Assembly (NCBI GenBank): GCA_052266715.1
Contig: JBQPRB010000005.1
Source of the DNA: Jeotgalibaca sp052266715
GTDB taxonomy: Bacteria; Bacillota; Bacilli; Lactobacillales; Aerococcaceae
Reading direction: 5' to 3' (one strand)
DNA: 64,000 nucleotides
A model generated the notes under the pieces. That model searched no databases and was not told the origin of the DNA. It saw only the letters and a list, made by a program, of their open reading frames with translations. Below are positions 52,598 through 61,070 of the stretch, in pieces (position 1 is the first letter of the stretch; the number at the start of each line of letters is the position of its first letter). The position numbers were made by a program, and so were the translations under genes.

Positions 52598-53620
52598 ATG
52601 AGTTACGCAACAGAAATAGCTAATATTAAAAAGGGGCAGTTTAATCCCATTTATTTGTTGTTAGGAACGGAATCCTATTTCATAGAAGAAGCAAGGGCTG
52701 CTTTAATGGAATATGTCGTTCCGAAAGAAGACCAGGAACTTAACGTTGGTATGTACAATATGGATGAAGTCCCATTGGGGAATGCTTTGGAAGATGCTGA
52801 ATCTTTACCGTTTTTCGGGGAACGACGTCTTGTCATTATCGATAACCCTATCTTTTTGACGGGTGAGAAACCCAAGGGGAATTTGGAACATGATGTTGCC
52901 TGGTTGGAATCGTATTTGGAGAATCCTTCTGAGTCGACCATCCTGGCAATATTTGCCCCTTATGAGAAGCTTGATAATCGTAAAAAAATAAGCAAGTTAC
53001 TTAAAAAGCATGCGACAACAATTGATGTTAAACCTTTAGAAGCAGATGCCAGTCGCAAATTTCTTAGTCAGATGATAGCAAATGCCGGTTACAACATGGA
53101 TCGCCAGACAGTACAATTTTTCTTTGAACGCATCGAAGACCAACTTTCCAAAGGCGTGCAAGAATTAGAAAAATTATTCCTGTCAGCCAGAGATGATAAA
53201 ATAATCACCAAACAAATGGTTGAGGATTTAGTTCCGCGTAATTTGGAACAAAATATTTTTGAGATTGTCACGTACGTAATGAAAAAAGATGCTGAAAAAG
53301 CCATTCGGATTTATCGGGATTTGTTATTACAAAAAGAAGAACCCATCAAAATCAACGCTATCCTACTGGGACAATTTCGGTTGTTGATTCAGGTGTTTTT
53401 GTTATCTAAGCAAGGATACCAACAACCAGATATGGCTAAAGTCCTAAAAATACATCCTTATCGGGTTAAATTGGCAAGTCAGCAAATCCGTAAAATGGAC
53501 GGACAGAAACTCATGCAGGCTTATTTGGGGTTAGTCGAAACAGAAGAGAAGATGAAAACAGGAGATGGAATGAAAGAAGTTCAATTTGAATTATTCATGT
53601 TGAAATATGCCAATACTTGA
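52598..53620 (+). CDS. holA: DNA polymerase III subunit delta
   Basis: The clamp-loader wrench subunit that opens the beta clamp. The N-terminal IYLLLGTESYFIEEA is the usual opening, and there is an AAA+-like fold without a Walker A motif, as expected for delta. The 340-residue length and the location between comEC and rpsT are conserved in Firmicutes. The ribosome site is weak (GAAAG). The terminator behind it is shared with rpsT. Confidence 0.94.
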   Translation: MSYATEIANIKKGQFNPIYLLLGTESYFIEEARAALMEYVVPKEDQELNVGMYNMDEVPLGNALEDAESLPFFGERRLVIIDNPIFLTGEKPKGNLEHDVAWLESYLENPSESTILAIFAPYEKLDNRKKISKLLKKHATTIDVKPLEADASRKFLSQMIANAGYNMDRQTVQFFFERIEDQLSKGVQELEKLFLSARDDKIITKQMVEDLVPRNLEQNIFEIVTYVMKKDAEKAIRIYRDLLLQKEEPIKINAILLGQFRLLIQVFLLSKQGYQQPDMAKVLKIHPYRVKLASQQIRKMDGQKLMQAYLGLVETEEKMKTGDGMKEVQFELFMLKYANT

Positions 53621-53627
53621 TGAACAC

Positions 53628-53661
53628 AAAAAAACAGACCGCCTAAACGGTCTGTTTTTTC
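53628..53661. terminator. Bidirectional terminator between holA and rpsT
   Basis: AAAAAACAGACCG with CGGTCTGTTTTTT around CCTAAA; A and T runs on both sides. Confidence 0.9.
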
Positions 53662-53668
53662 ATGAAAA

Positions 53669-53923
53669 TTATTTGTTCAATTTTTTAGCAAGACGTGATT
53701 TGTCACGAGCTGCTTTATTAGCGTGGATTAGACCTTTAGAAGCTACAGAATCGATTGATTTGATTGCAGCTTGTAATAGAGTTTCGCTGTTTTCTGCACC
53801 TTCAGCTACGGCTGCTTCATATTTTCTGATAGCAGTACGCATAGCACTCTTTTGAGTATTGTTCAATTCGTTTGCTTTTTCGCTTGTGCGAACGCGTTTG
53901 ATTGCTGATTCGATATTTGGCAT
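53669..53923 (-). CDS. rpsT: 30S ribosomal protein S20
   Basis: A small basic helical protein (84 residues) that binds 16S rRNA early in assembly. The sequence has the typical KRVRTSEKANELNNTQKSAMRTAIRK and the C-terminal GLIHANKAARDKSRLAKKLN. I begin at 53923 (MPNIESAIKRV) with GAGGGGTG upstream; the in-frame GTG at 53932 lies within that box. It has a strong promoter and faces holA. Confidence 0.97.
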   Translation of the reverse strand: MPNIESAIKRVRTSEKANELNNTQKSAMRTAIRKYEAAVAEGAENSETLLQAAIKSIDSVASKGLIHANKAARDKSRLAKKLNK

Positions 53924-53982
53924 TGGGTTCACCCCTCTTTCGGTATTTCTGTTTAGTCAGACAATTGTTGCCAACACGCCAT

Positions 53983-54011
53983 ATTATACAGAAATTCCAA
54001 GTTAAATGCAA
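53983..54011 (-). promoter_or_regulatory. Promoter of rpsT
   Basis: Minus strand TTGCAT (54006-54011), 17-bp spacer, perfect TATAAT (53983-53988). Confidence 0.85.
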
Positions 54012-54055
54012 TAAAAAGTGGAAATACTCCAAATTGTTTTCATAATGCTTGATAG

Positions 54056-54084
54056 TTGGCGAATGAATGTTCTGGTGTTAGAAT
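54056..54084 (+). promoter_or_regulatory. Promoter of uvrB
   Basis: TTGGCG (54056-54061), 17-bp spacer, TAGAAT (54079-54084). Confidence 0.65.
54060..54073. promoter_or_regulatory. Probable LexA (DinR) SOS box of uvrB
   Basis: CGAAT-GAAT-GTTCT differs from the Gram-positive CGAAC-N4-GTTCG consensus at two outer positions and lies between the -35 and -10 boxes, where LexA would block the promoter. Confidence 0.6.
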
Positions 54085-54131
54085 AGAGTGAGCACATATT
54101 ACGGGTTTGTATGTAAGGAGAATCATAACAA

Positions 54132-56120
54132 ATGGATCAATTTAAATTAGAATCGCAATACCAACCGAGTGGAGACCAACCGACTGCCATTCAACAGTTA
54201 GTTGAGGGTTTGAAAAAGGGTACCGATGCCCAAATTTTATTGGGTGCAACCGGTACTGGTAAAACTTTTACGGTTGCCAACGTTATTCAAGAAGTTAATA
54301 AACCCACTTTGGTGTTAGCGCACAATAAAACCTTGGCCGGCCAATTATATAGCGAGTTGAAGGAGTTTTTTCCTAATAATGCTGTTGAATATTTTGTCAG
54401 TTACTATGACTACTATCAACCAGAGGCGTATGTCCCATCCAGCGATACTTTTATTGAAAAAGAAGCCAGTGTCAATGATGAGATCGATAAATTGCGCCAC
54501 TCTGCGACCAGTTCTTTAATAGAAAGACGCGATGTAATTGTGGTGGCGTCTGTTTCGTGTATCTATGGTTTAGTAAACCCGATGAACTACCGTGATCACG
54601 TTCTTTCCATTCGTAAAGGAATGACAATGGAGCGCAATGATTTATTAAGGCGTTTGGTTGATATGCAGTTTGAACGCAACGATATTGATTTTCAAAGGGG
54701 GCGCTTTCGGGTTCGTGGGGATGTCGTTGAAATTTTCCTCGCTTCACGAGACAGTGAAGCAATACGGGTCGAATTTTTTGGGGATGAAATTGATCGCATC
54801 CGGGAAATCGACGTTTTAACGGGGGAAATAAAAAACGACGTCGACCATTTCCCTGTTTTTCCAGCCACTCACTTTGTGGCAAATGAGGAACAGACATTAC
54901 ATGCAGTGGATACGATACGGGCTGAATTAAAAGAGCGTTTAGCCGAGTTAAGGGCAGATAACCGTTTATTGGAAGCCCAACGTCTGGAACAGCGTACGAA
55001 TTATGATATGGAAATGTTAATGGAAATGGGCTACTGTAACGGTATTGAGAACTACTCACGGCACATGGATGGACGTAAACCAGGAGAAGCACCCTATACC
55101 CTACTGGATTTCTTTCCGGAAGATTATTTAATTGTGGTAGATGAATCCCATATGACCATGCCACAAATTCGAGGTATGTATAATGGAGATAAAGCTAGAA
55201 AACAACAATTAATTGACTACGGCTTCCGTCTTCCATCGGCACTCGATAACCGTCCTTTGAAATTGGAAGAGTTTGAGAATCATGTAAATCAAATCATCTA
55301 TATTTCAGCAACCCCTGGTCCGTATGAATACGAAAAAACCGATCAAATTGCTCAACAGATTATTCGACCGACCGGCTTACTGGATCCAATTGTTGAAGTC
55401 CGTCCAATTAAAGGGCAAATCGACGATCTTATTGGCGAAATCAACGTGCGGGCAGAGCGGAACGAGCGCGTCTTTATTACGACCTTGACGAAGAAAATGT
55501 CAGAAGACCTGACCGACTATCTGAAGGAAGTGGGCATTAAAGTTAAGTACTTACACAGCGATATTAAAACGTTGGAACGAACCGAAATCATTCGCGATTT
55601 ACGTTTAGGTGAGTTTGACTGCCTAATTGGAATCAACTTGTTACGAGAAGGTTTGGATGTTCCGGAAGTTTCATTGGTAGCTATATTAGATGCCGATAAA
55701 GAAGGTTTCTTGCGAAGTGAGCGGGCATTGATTCAAACGATTGGTCGTTCAGCACGTAATGAGCACGGCCGTGTCATCATGTATGCTGATAGAATAACGG
55801 ATTCAATGAAAAAGGCGATGGATGAAACCAGCCGTCGTCGTAGCATTCAAGAAGCTTACAATAAAGAACATGGCATTACACCCAAGACCATTATTAAAGA
55901 AGTACGCGGCTTAATCGCCATCACCCATGCACCGGAGGATGTTGGTGAAACAGGAAGTACCTATGAAATCTTCAAAGCCATGAATAGGGAACAGAGACGA
56001 GAACTACTGGATCAAATTGATATGGAAATGCGACAAGCAGCTAAAGAATTGAACTTCGAGAAGGCTGCAGAATTACGTGATATTATTCTGGAACTGAAAT
56101 CAGAGTATAAAGGCTTGTAA
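54132..56120 (+). CDS. uvrB: Excinuclease ABC subunit B
   Basis: The damage-verifying helicase-like subunit of nucleotide excision repair. Walker A GATGTGKT lies at 39-46, the DNA-gripping beta-hairpin is in FVSYYDYYQPEAYVP (about 88-102), VVDESHMT is the DEAD-type motif, and IGRSARN the late helicase motif. The C-terminal UVR domain (about 625-655, MRQAAKELNFEKAAELRD) contacts UvrC. The 662 residues are standard. AAGGAGAATCATAACA precedes the ATG. uvrA is not in the window. Confidence 0.97.
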   Translation: MDQFKLESQYQPSGDQPTAIQQLVEGLKKGTDAQILLGATGTGKTFTVANVIQEVNKPTLVLAHNKTLAGQLYSELKEFFPNNAVEYFVSYYDYYQPEAYVPSSDTFIEKEASVNDEIDKLRHSATSSLIERRDVIVVASVSCIYGLVNPMNYRDHVLSIRKGMTMERNDLLRRLVDMQFERNDIDFQRGRFRVRGDVVEIFLASRDSEAIRVEFFGDEIDRIREIDVLTGEIKNDVDHFPVFPATHFVANEEQTLHAVDTIRAELKERLAELRADNRLLEAQRLEQRTNYDMEMLMEMGYCNGIENYSRHMDGRKPGEAPYTLLDFFPEDYLIVVDESHMTMPQIRGMYNGDKARKQQLIDYGFRLPSALDNRPLKLEEFENHVNQIIYISATPGPYEYEKTDQIAQQIIRPTGLLDPIVEVRPIKGQIDDLIGEINVRAERNERVFITTLTKKMSEDLTDYLKEVGIKVKYLHSDIKTLERTEIIRDLRLGEFDCLIGINLLREGLDVPEVSLVAILDADKEGFLRSERALIQTIGRSARNEHGRVIMYADRITDSMKKAMDETSRRRSIQEAYNKEHGITPKTIIKEVRGLIAITHAPEDVGETGSTYEIFKAMNREQRRELLDQIDMEMRQAAKELNFEKAAELRDIILELKSEYKGL

Positions 56121-56128
56121 TATTTTAC

Positions 56129-56157
56129 TTGCGCTTTTATTATAAATGCGGTATTAT
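56129..56157 (+). promoter_or_regulatory. Promoter of rpsO
   Basis: TTGCGC (56129-56134), 17-bp spacer, TATTAT (56152-56157). Confidence 0.75.
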
Positions 56158-56158
56158 A

Positions 56159-56240
56159 GCCTAGTCTAAATGACGAACCTTTTTCTTGGTTTTGCGAATC
56201 ACCAACGCATTTCTCAGACTAAGGCATTATAAAAGAAGAG
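56159..56240 (+). promoter_or_regulatory. rpsO leader, probable S15-binding RNA
   Basis: GCCTAGTCT (56159-56167) pairs with AGACTAAGGC (56216-56225), closing a multi-helix leader that ends next to the ribosome site. This position and form are as in rpsO leaders through which S15 represses its own synthesis in Firmicutes. I assign it by context. Confidence 0.55.
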
Positions 56241-56250
56241 GTGAAAAAGA

Positions 56251-56520
56251 ATGGCAATTTCAAAAGAACGTAAAAATGAAATCATCAAAGCATACGCTGT
56301 TCACGAAGGGGATACTGGTTCTCCAGAAGTACAAATCGCTGTATTGACTGAAGAAATCAACCACTTGAACGAACATGCACGTGTACACAAGAAAGACCAC
56401 CACTCATACCGTGGTTTGATGAAAAAAGTTGGTCACCGTCGTAACTTGTTAGCTTACTTGCGTAACAAAGATGTGGCTCGCTACCGTGAACTAATCCAAA
56501 AATTAGGTCTACGTCGTTAA
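56251..56520 (+). CDS. rpsO: 30S ribosomal protein S15
   Basis: An 89-residue ribosomal protein binding the central domain of 16S rRNA. Diagnostic segments: GDTGSPEVQIAVLTEEINHLNEHARVHKKDHHSYRGLMKKVGHRRNLLAYL. GAGGTG precedes the ATG. Codon use is strongly biased. The leader may be self-regulated. pnp lies nearby downstream, the classic rpsO-pnp order, here with a small extra gene in between. Confidence 0.98.
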   Translation: MAISKERKNEIIKAYAVHEGDTGSPEVQIAVLTEEINHLNEHARVHKKDHHSYRGLMKKVGHRRNLLAYLRNKDVARYRELIQKLGLRR

Positions 56521-56532
56521 TCATAACTAATG

Positions 56533-56568
56533 AAATGGATTCTCCCCGTGAGAATCCATTTTTTTTTG
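56533..56568 (+). terminator. Terminator after rpsO
   Basis: AATGGATTCTC pairs with GAGAATCCATT around CCCGT, followed by nine T. Confidence 0.9.
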
Positions 56569-56596
56569 CAGAGTAGGGTTTTATGAGAATAGGGAG

Positions 56597-56625
56597 TTGG
56601 ACATAACTAATCACACATGTAATAT
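56597..56625 (+). promoter_or_regulatory. Promoter of the small ORF between rpsO and pnp
   Basis: TTGGAC (56597-56602), 17-bp spacer, TAATAT (56620-56625). Confidence 0.55.
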
Positions 56626-56674
56626 TTCCGATTTCATATATAATGAATATAAACAAAAAAAGGGGGGATTGATC

Positions 56675-56848
56675 ATGAACCACAAAATATCTCGACACAC
56701 CGAACTCACGACACGCGGTATGAACGCGGAACGCAAACGCGACAAACAAGCGGTGCAAAAGGAGCACGCCCGCCCGGATGAGGCGACGGTCATCGTATCA
56801 AAACCAAGCCTGTTCAGGAAATGGCTGGAAAAGTGGCGGAAAAAATAG
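56675..56848 (+). CDS. Small, very basic hypothetical protein (57 residues)
   Basis: Not recognised. The ATG at 56675 follows a GGGGGG box, and a promoter lies upstream, so it is a real gene candidate inserted between rpsO and pnp. The product is rich in Lys, Arg, Glu and His, begins NHKISRHTELTTRGMNAERKRDKQ and ends with an amphipathic basic helix PSLFRKWLEKWRKK. The latter resembles a membrane- or nucleic-acid-binding helix. Its DNA is much richer in G and C than that of the neighbours and uses CGC, ACG and GCG codons, hinting at a different origin. Antimicrobial or RNA-binding roles are speculation. Confidence 0.5.
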   Translation: MNHKISRHTELTTRGMNAERKRDKQAVQKEHARPDEATVIVSKPSLFRKWLEKWRKK

Positions 56849-56986
56849 TCCGGAAGAAACTTGGAACTGTAGACACACCTTGTATCCTTTCGGAAGGTTA
56901 TATCCGATCAGAATTCCTTATTGAACTTTTGCACAATGTTTTTTGGTTAAAACTCATTTCTGCGTGTCAAACGGCAATGTTTAAGA

Positions 56987-56992
56987 TATAAT
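56987..56992 (+). promoter_or_regulatory. -10 box of pnp
   Basis: Perfect TATAAT; TGTCAA lies 16 bp upstream as a partial -35 box. It makes a leader of about 110 nt. Confidence 0.55.
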
Positions 56993-57016
56993 AGATTATG
57001 ACTTCCTATGCTTGGC

Positions 57017-57071
57017 ACTACTTTACAAACGTGAGGGTTTTAAATTGAAACCTTGACCTTTGTTAAGTAGT
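57017..57071 (+). promoter_or_regulatory. Long leader stem-loop upstream of pnp
   Basis: ACTACTTTACAAA (57017-57029) pairs with TTTGTTAAGTAGT (57059-57071) with one mismatch; inside, AGGGTTT pairs with AAACCTT. Such a duplex could be a target for RNase III and PNPase self-regulation, as known from enteric pnp. Confidence 0.6.
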
Positions 57072-57110
57072 CAGCAATTTAGGAAAGTAAATTAAAAGGG
57101 GATTATACGC

Positions 57111-59216
57111 ATGACAGAAAAGAAAGTATTCCAAATGGAATGGGCAGGCCGTCCATTACAAGTGGAAATTGGCCAAGTAGCCAAACAAGCAAATGGTGCA
57201 GTTTTGGTACGTTATGGCGATACGGTAGTATTGACTGCCGCTGTAGGAACAAAAGAACCAAAAGATACTAACTTCTTCCCATTAACTGTAAATTATGAAG
57301 AAAAAATGTATGCAGTGGGTAAAATCCCTGGTGGATTTATTAAACGCGAAGGTAGACCAAGTGAACATGCAACGTTAACAGCGCGTATGATTGACCGCCC
57401 AATTCGTCCAATGTTTGCCGACGGATTCCGTAATGAAGTTCAAATTACAAATACAGTAATGTCTGTGGAACAAGATTGCACACCGGAAATGGCTGCAATG
57501 CTAGGGTCTTCATTGGCACTATCTATTTCTGATATTCCTTTCAGTGGACCAATTGCAGGTGTGAATGTCGGTCGTGTAAACGGTGAACTTATTCTTAATC
57601 CGACACCAGCACAAATGGAAGAGTCTGATATCGAATTGACTGTTGCCGGTACAAAAGAAGCAATCAATATGGTAGAAAGTAGCGCCAAAGTAGTTGCTGA
57701 AGAAGATATGTTGCAAGCTCTGTTATTTGGCCATAAAAATGTTAAAGAACTTTGTGAATTCCAGGAACATATTGTTGCTGAAATTGGTAAAGAAAAAATG
57801 GAAGTAAAATTACTTTCCCATAATCCAGAACTAGTGGCAGAAGCAAATGAAAAATTCAGTGCTAAAATGAAAGACGCAATCCTAACAAAAGAAAAACTAG
57901 AGCGTTATGACAATATCGATGCGGTTAAAGCTGAGATTACTGATTACTTTACCGAGAAATACATGGAAGCAGAAAACTTCGTGGATATCATCAAGGAAAT
58001 CGATCAAATTGCGGATGGAATCGAAAAAGAGCAAGTACGTCGTCTGATTACTGTAGACAAAATCCGTCCGGACTTCCGTCAATTGGATGAAATCCGTTCT
58101 TTGGATTCAGAAGTAGGTCTATTACCACGTGTTCATGGTTCAGGTATGTTTACGCGTGGACAAACACAAGCAATTTCCGCAGCTACTTTGGCACCACTTG
58201 GTGAGCACCAAATTTTGGATGGTTTAGGCGTTGAAGAAAGCAAACGTTTCATTCATCACTATAATTTCCCACAATACTCAGTAGGTAGCACAGGTCGTGC
58301 CGGCTCAGCTGGACGTCGTGAAATCGGGCATGGGGCACTTGGGGAACGTGCTTTGAAACAAGTCATTCCTGATGCAGAAGATTTCCCATACACAATCCGT
58401 TTGGTGGCAGATGTTTTAGAATCTAACGGTTCTTCTTCACAAGCAAGTATTTGTGCGGGGACATTAGCATTGATGGATGCAGGGGTTCCTATTAAAGCAC
58501 CTGTAGCTGGTATCGCAATGGGTCTTGTTAAAGACGAAACAGACTACACAATCTTGACAGATATCCAAGGTATGGAAGACCACTTGGGTGATATGGACTT
58601 TAAAGTTGCTGGTACAAGAGAAGGTATTACTGCCTTGCAAATGGATATCAAGATTGATGGTATCACCGACCAAATCCTGGAAGAAGCATTGATTCAAGCT
58701 AAACAAGCACGTATCGAAATTCTGGATCACCTGGAGTCAGTTCTTGCTGAACCACGTACAGAATTATCTCCTTACGCACCGAAAATTGAGATGATGCAAA
58801 TCAAACCAGATAAAATTAAAGTTGTTATCGGTAAAGGTGGCGACACAATCAATAAGATTATTGAGGAAACAGGTGTCAAAATCGATATCGATCAAGAGGG
58901 TAATGTCAGCATTGCTTCTGCAGATGCAGCGATGATTCAACGTGCGAAAGAAATCATTGAAGAATTGACTCATGAAGTAAAAGTTGGCGAAATTTACGAA
59001 GGTACCGTTAAACGAATTGAAAAATTTGGTGCTTTTGTAGAAATCACTAAAGGAAAAGATGGACTTGTTCATATTTCTGAAATTGCTAAAGAAAGAATCA
59101 AGCAAGTTGAAGATGTATTGGCAATTGGCGACAAGATTAAGGTTAAAGTTATCGAAATCGATAGACAAGGTCGCATCAATCTATCCCGCAAGGTATTACT
59201 AGAAGAACAAGAATAA
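57111..59216 (+). CDS. pnp: Polyribonucleotide nucleotidyltransferase
   Basis: A trimeric 3'-5' phosphorolytic exoribonuclease of the RNA degradation machinery. Two RNase PH domains (about 1-230 and 310-545), an all-helical linker, a KH domain (KVVIGKGGDTINKIIEETGVKI near 565-587) and an S1 domain (about 622-695, GEIYEGTVKRIEKFGAFVEI). The RNase PH core has TGRAGSAGRREIGHGALGERAL. Length 701 is standard. AAAAGGGG precedes the ATG. Confidence 0.98.
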   Translation: MTEKKVFQMEWAGRPLQVEIGQVAKQANGAVLVRYGDTVVLTAAVGTKEPKDTNFFPLTVNYEEKMYAVGKIPGGFIKREGRPSEHATLTARMIDRPIRPMFADGFRNEVQITNTVMSVEQDCTPEMAAMLGSSLALSISDIPFSGPIAGVNVGRVNGELILNPTPAQMEESDIELTVAGTKEAINMVESSAKVVAEEDMLQALLFGHKNVKELCEFQEHIVAEIGKEKMEVKLLSHNPELVAEANEKFSAKMKDAILTKEKLERYDNIDAVKAEITDYFTEKYMEAENFVDIIKEIDQIADGIEKEQVRRLITVDKIRPDFRQLDEIRSLDSEVGLLPRVHGSGMFTRGQTQAISAATLAPLGEHQILDGLGVEESKRFIHHYNFPQYSVGSTGRAGSAGRREIGHGALGERALKQVIPDAEDFPYTIRLVADVLESNGSSSQASICAGTLALMDAGVPIKAPVAGIAMGLVKDETDYTILTDIQGMEDHLGDMDFKVAGTREGITALQMDIKIDGITDQILEEALIQAKQARIEILDHLESVLAEPRTELSPYAPKIEMMQIKPDKIKVVIGKGGDTINKIIEETGVKIDIDQEGNVSIASADAAMIQRAKEIIEELTHEVKVGEIYEGTVKRIEKFGAFVEITKGKDGLVHISEIAKERIKQVEDVLAIGDKIKVKVIEIDRQGRINLSRKVLLEEQE

Positions 59217-59225
59217 TATTAAACG

Positions 59226-59254
59226 GAAGAAGTACGGTATTTCCGTACTTCTTC
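59226..59254 (+). terminator. Terminator after pnp
   Basis: GAAGAAGTACGG with CCGTACTTCTTC, TATTT loop; the T tract is short (ATTTAATTTG). Confidence 0.75.
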
Positions 59255-59294
59255 ATTTAATTTGTTGTTTATGTGTTTCGAGAGGAGATATTAA

Positions 59295-59999
59295 GTGCAC
59301 GATTATATGGAAGCAGTTATAAAATTAGTAGATTTAAAGCAAAATTTACCGATTAATGAAAGCGTATTTAATGGTTTGAGACAAGCGATTATCCAGGGGA
59401 TTATTCCAGCTGGGGATAGAATTAATGAAAAGGAGTATGCTGAAAGACTCAATATTAGCCGTACCCCTATCCGGGAAGCACTCCGTAGACTTGAAAAAGA
59501 GCAATTAGTGGAAAAGATTCCTGGATATGGGACAGTCGTAAAGAAAATTACGGTTGGAGATGCCATTGAAATATTTAAAATCCGTAAAGTATTGGAAGTT
59601 TTGGCAACAACGAATGCAATGCATATTATGTCTGAGGAAGATTATGCAGAATTGCGTGAATTGTTGGAAAGAACAGACGAAGCAAACAATAACGATGACG
59701 TAAAGCTAGTGACGGAATTATTTGGAGAGTTTAATGCCATGATTTACCGTTTTAGCAAAATGCCACGTTTGGCACATATAGTAACGGCCTTAAGTGAATA
59801 CTTAAAACGTTTCCGGGATATTTCCCTGCGTGGGAAGGCGCGTCGTGATAAAGCGATTAGCGAACACTGGATGATTTATGAGGGAATGCGAGACCGTGAT
59901 GAAGAACGTATCACGCTGATTATCACCAAGCATTTAGACTATTCCAAGGATAATATCATTATGGAGATGGTTGAAGGGGAAGCTCGAGATGGAAGATAA
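59295..59999 (+). CDS. citO: GntR-family transcriptional regulator of citrate genes (CitO-like)
   Basis: A 234-residue GntR regulator of the FCD group: winged helix about 22-88 (INESVFNGLRQAIIQGIIPAGDRINEKEYAERLNISRTPIREALRRLEKE), then an all-helical ligand domain with candidate metal-binding Asp/His positions. In Enterococcus faecalis CitO activates citrate-fermentation genes when citrate is bound. Here it overlaps citG and faces the transporter gene, so the role fits. GTG at 59295 with GGAG 7 nt before. Binding sites should lie in the region 62450-62715; none is certain. Confidence 0.85.
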   Translation: MHDYMEAVIKLVDLKQNLPINESVFNGLRQAIIQGIIPAGDRINEKEYAERLNISRTPIREALRRLEKEQLVEKIPGYGTVVKKITVGDAIEIFKIRKVLEVLATTNAMHIMSEEDYAELRELLERTDEANNNDDVKLVTELFGEFNAMIYRFSKMPRLAHIVTALSEYLKRFRDISLRGKARRDKAISEHWMIYEGMRDRDEERITLIITKHLDYSKDNIIMEMVEGEARDGR

Positions 60000-60873
60000 C
60001 AAGATAGATTATTGGTGCCTTAAACTCAGCACTCTAGCAGAGCAAGCGTTGTTAACCGAAGCCGTTTTGACTCCCAAACCCGGATTGGTGGATGCTCATG
60101 ATGCTGGGTCACATAAGGATATGGATATCCATACCTTTATCCAGAGCGCCACTGCTTTTAAGGAACCATTTTCAGAACTCGTTAAATTGGGCCTTACCTA
60201 TAATGGGGCCCTTTCAGAACTATTACCCCACATTCGAAAAATTGGGATTGAGGCTGAGAAGCGCATGTTTAACGAAACAAAGGGAATAAATACCCATAAA
60301 GGGGTTGTTTTCTCGCTTGGGATTCTTTTAACTTCATACGGGCTTTATTTACAAAGAAATCCTCACGTAAACAACTTTACAGCCGGGGATACAGTAGCAG
60401 TCATCGAGATTGTCAAGGAAATTACTGATGGTTTAGTAAGTCGGGAACTTTCTAATTTGCATAAAAAAGCCTTTTTGACGCATGGCGAAAAACTCTATCA
60501 AAAATATGGGATAACTGGGGTTCGTGGTGAGGTTGAACAAGGATTCCCCTCTGTCATGGTGGAAGTACTGCCTTACTTACGAAAAACAGTTGGAATGGAC
60601 TTAAATAAGCGATTGTTGGATTCTTTATTTTTATTAATGGCTACTACTGAAGATTCTAATATTATCCATCGCAGTAATATCGAAACCCTGCAAGACGTAA
60701 AGAGACGATCTAAAGCGTTTATACAAGCTGGAGGGATGTCGCAAAGAGAAGCAATTGAACAAGTGAAAGAAATGAATCAGGATTTCATGGCCTTGAATAT
60801 AAGTCCAGGAGGATCCGCGGATTTACTTTCCGTTGCAATTTTGATAAGTAAAGTAGAAAAAATTATAGATTAA
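59989..60873 (+). CDS. citG: Triphosphoribosyl-dephospho-CoA synthase
   Basis: Makes the prosthetic-group precursor of citrate lyase from dephospho-CoA and ATP. The family signature TPKPGLVDAHDAGSHKDMDIHTF is at about 24-46; NTHKGVVFSLGILLTSYG and PGGSADLLSVAI are also typical. The ATG at 59989 follows GAAGGGG and lies inside the end of citO, so the two are coupled. Length 294 is normal. citrate lyase genes (citCDEF) are not in the window and probably lie beyond the right edge after oadB. Confidence 0.93.
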   Translation: MEDNKIDYWCLKLSTLAEQALLTEAVLTPKPGLVDAHDAGSHKDMDIHTFIQSATAFKEPFSELVKLGLTYNGALSELLPHIRKIGIEAEKRMFNETKGINTHKGVVFSLGILLTSYGLYLQRNPHVNNFTAGDTVAVIEIVKEITDGLVSRELSNLHKKAFLTHGEKLYQKYGITGVRGEVEQGFPSVMVEVLPYLRKTVGMDLNKRLLDSLFLLMATTEDSNIIHRSNIETLQDVKRRSKAFIQAGGMSQREAIEQVKEMNQDFMALNISPGGSADLLSVAILISKVEKIID

Positions 60874-60875
60874 AA

Positions 60876-61017
60876 AGGCTTTATAATAAATGGTGTTGGT
60901 AGGTATTCTTCTCGGAAATCCCCCAGACTACAGGCTCAGGGCGGTCCCACGGCAGTACACAAGCAAACACGCAGGCCGAAGGACATTTCCTTCACCAACA
61001 CCAGATAACCAAGAACC
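60876..61017. repeat. Dispersed GC-rich repeat, copy 3 (inverted, internally deleted)
   Basis: 142 bp in inverse orientation to copies 1 and 2. Both ends are kept (GGTGTTGGTAGG at one side, CACCAACACCAGATAACC at the other), but about 100 bp with the central hairpin are missing between GGAAATCCC and AGACTACAGG. It lies between two converging genes. Confidence 0.85.
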
Positions 61018-61022
61018 ATTTA

Positions 61023-61060
61023 AAAAAACCAACCTGGGAAAATTTCCAGGTTGGTTTTTT
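61023..61060. terminator. Bidirectional terminator between citG and the CitMHS transporter
   Basis: AAAAAACCAACCTGG with CCAGGTTGGTTTTTT, T runs on both strands. Confidence 0.9.
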
Positions 61061-61070
61061 GGATTTTCTT

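Noticed and set aside
54472..55164. 230-codon minus-strand frame inside uvrB
   Set aside because: It lies entirely antisense to a conserved gene and has no ribosome site or family features.
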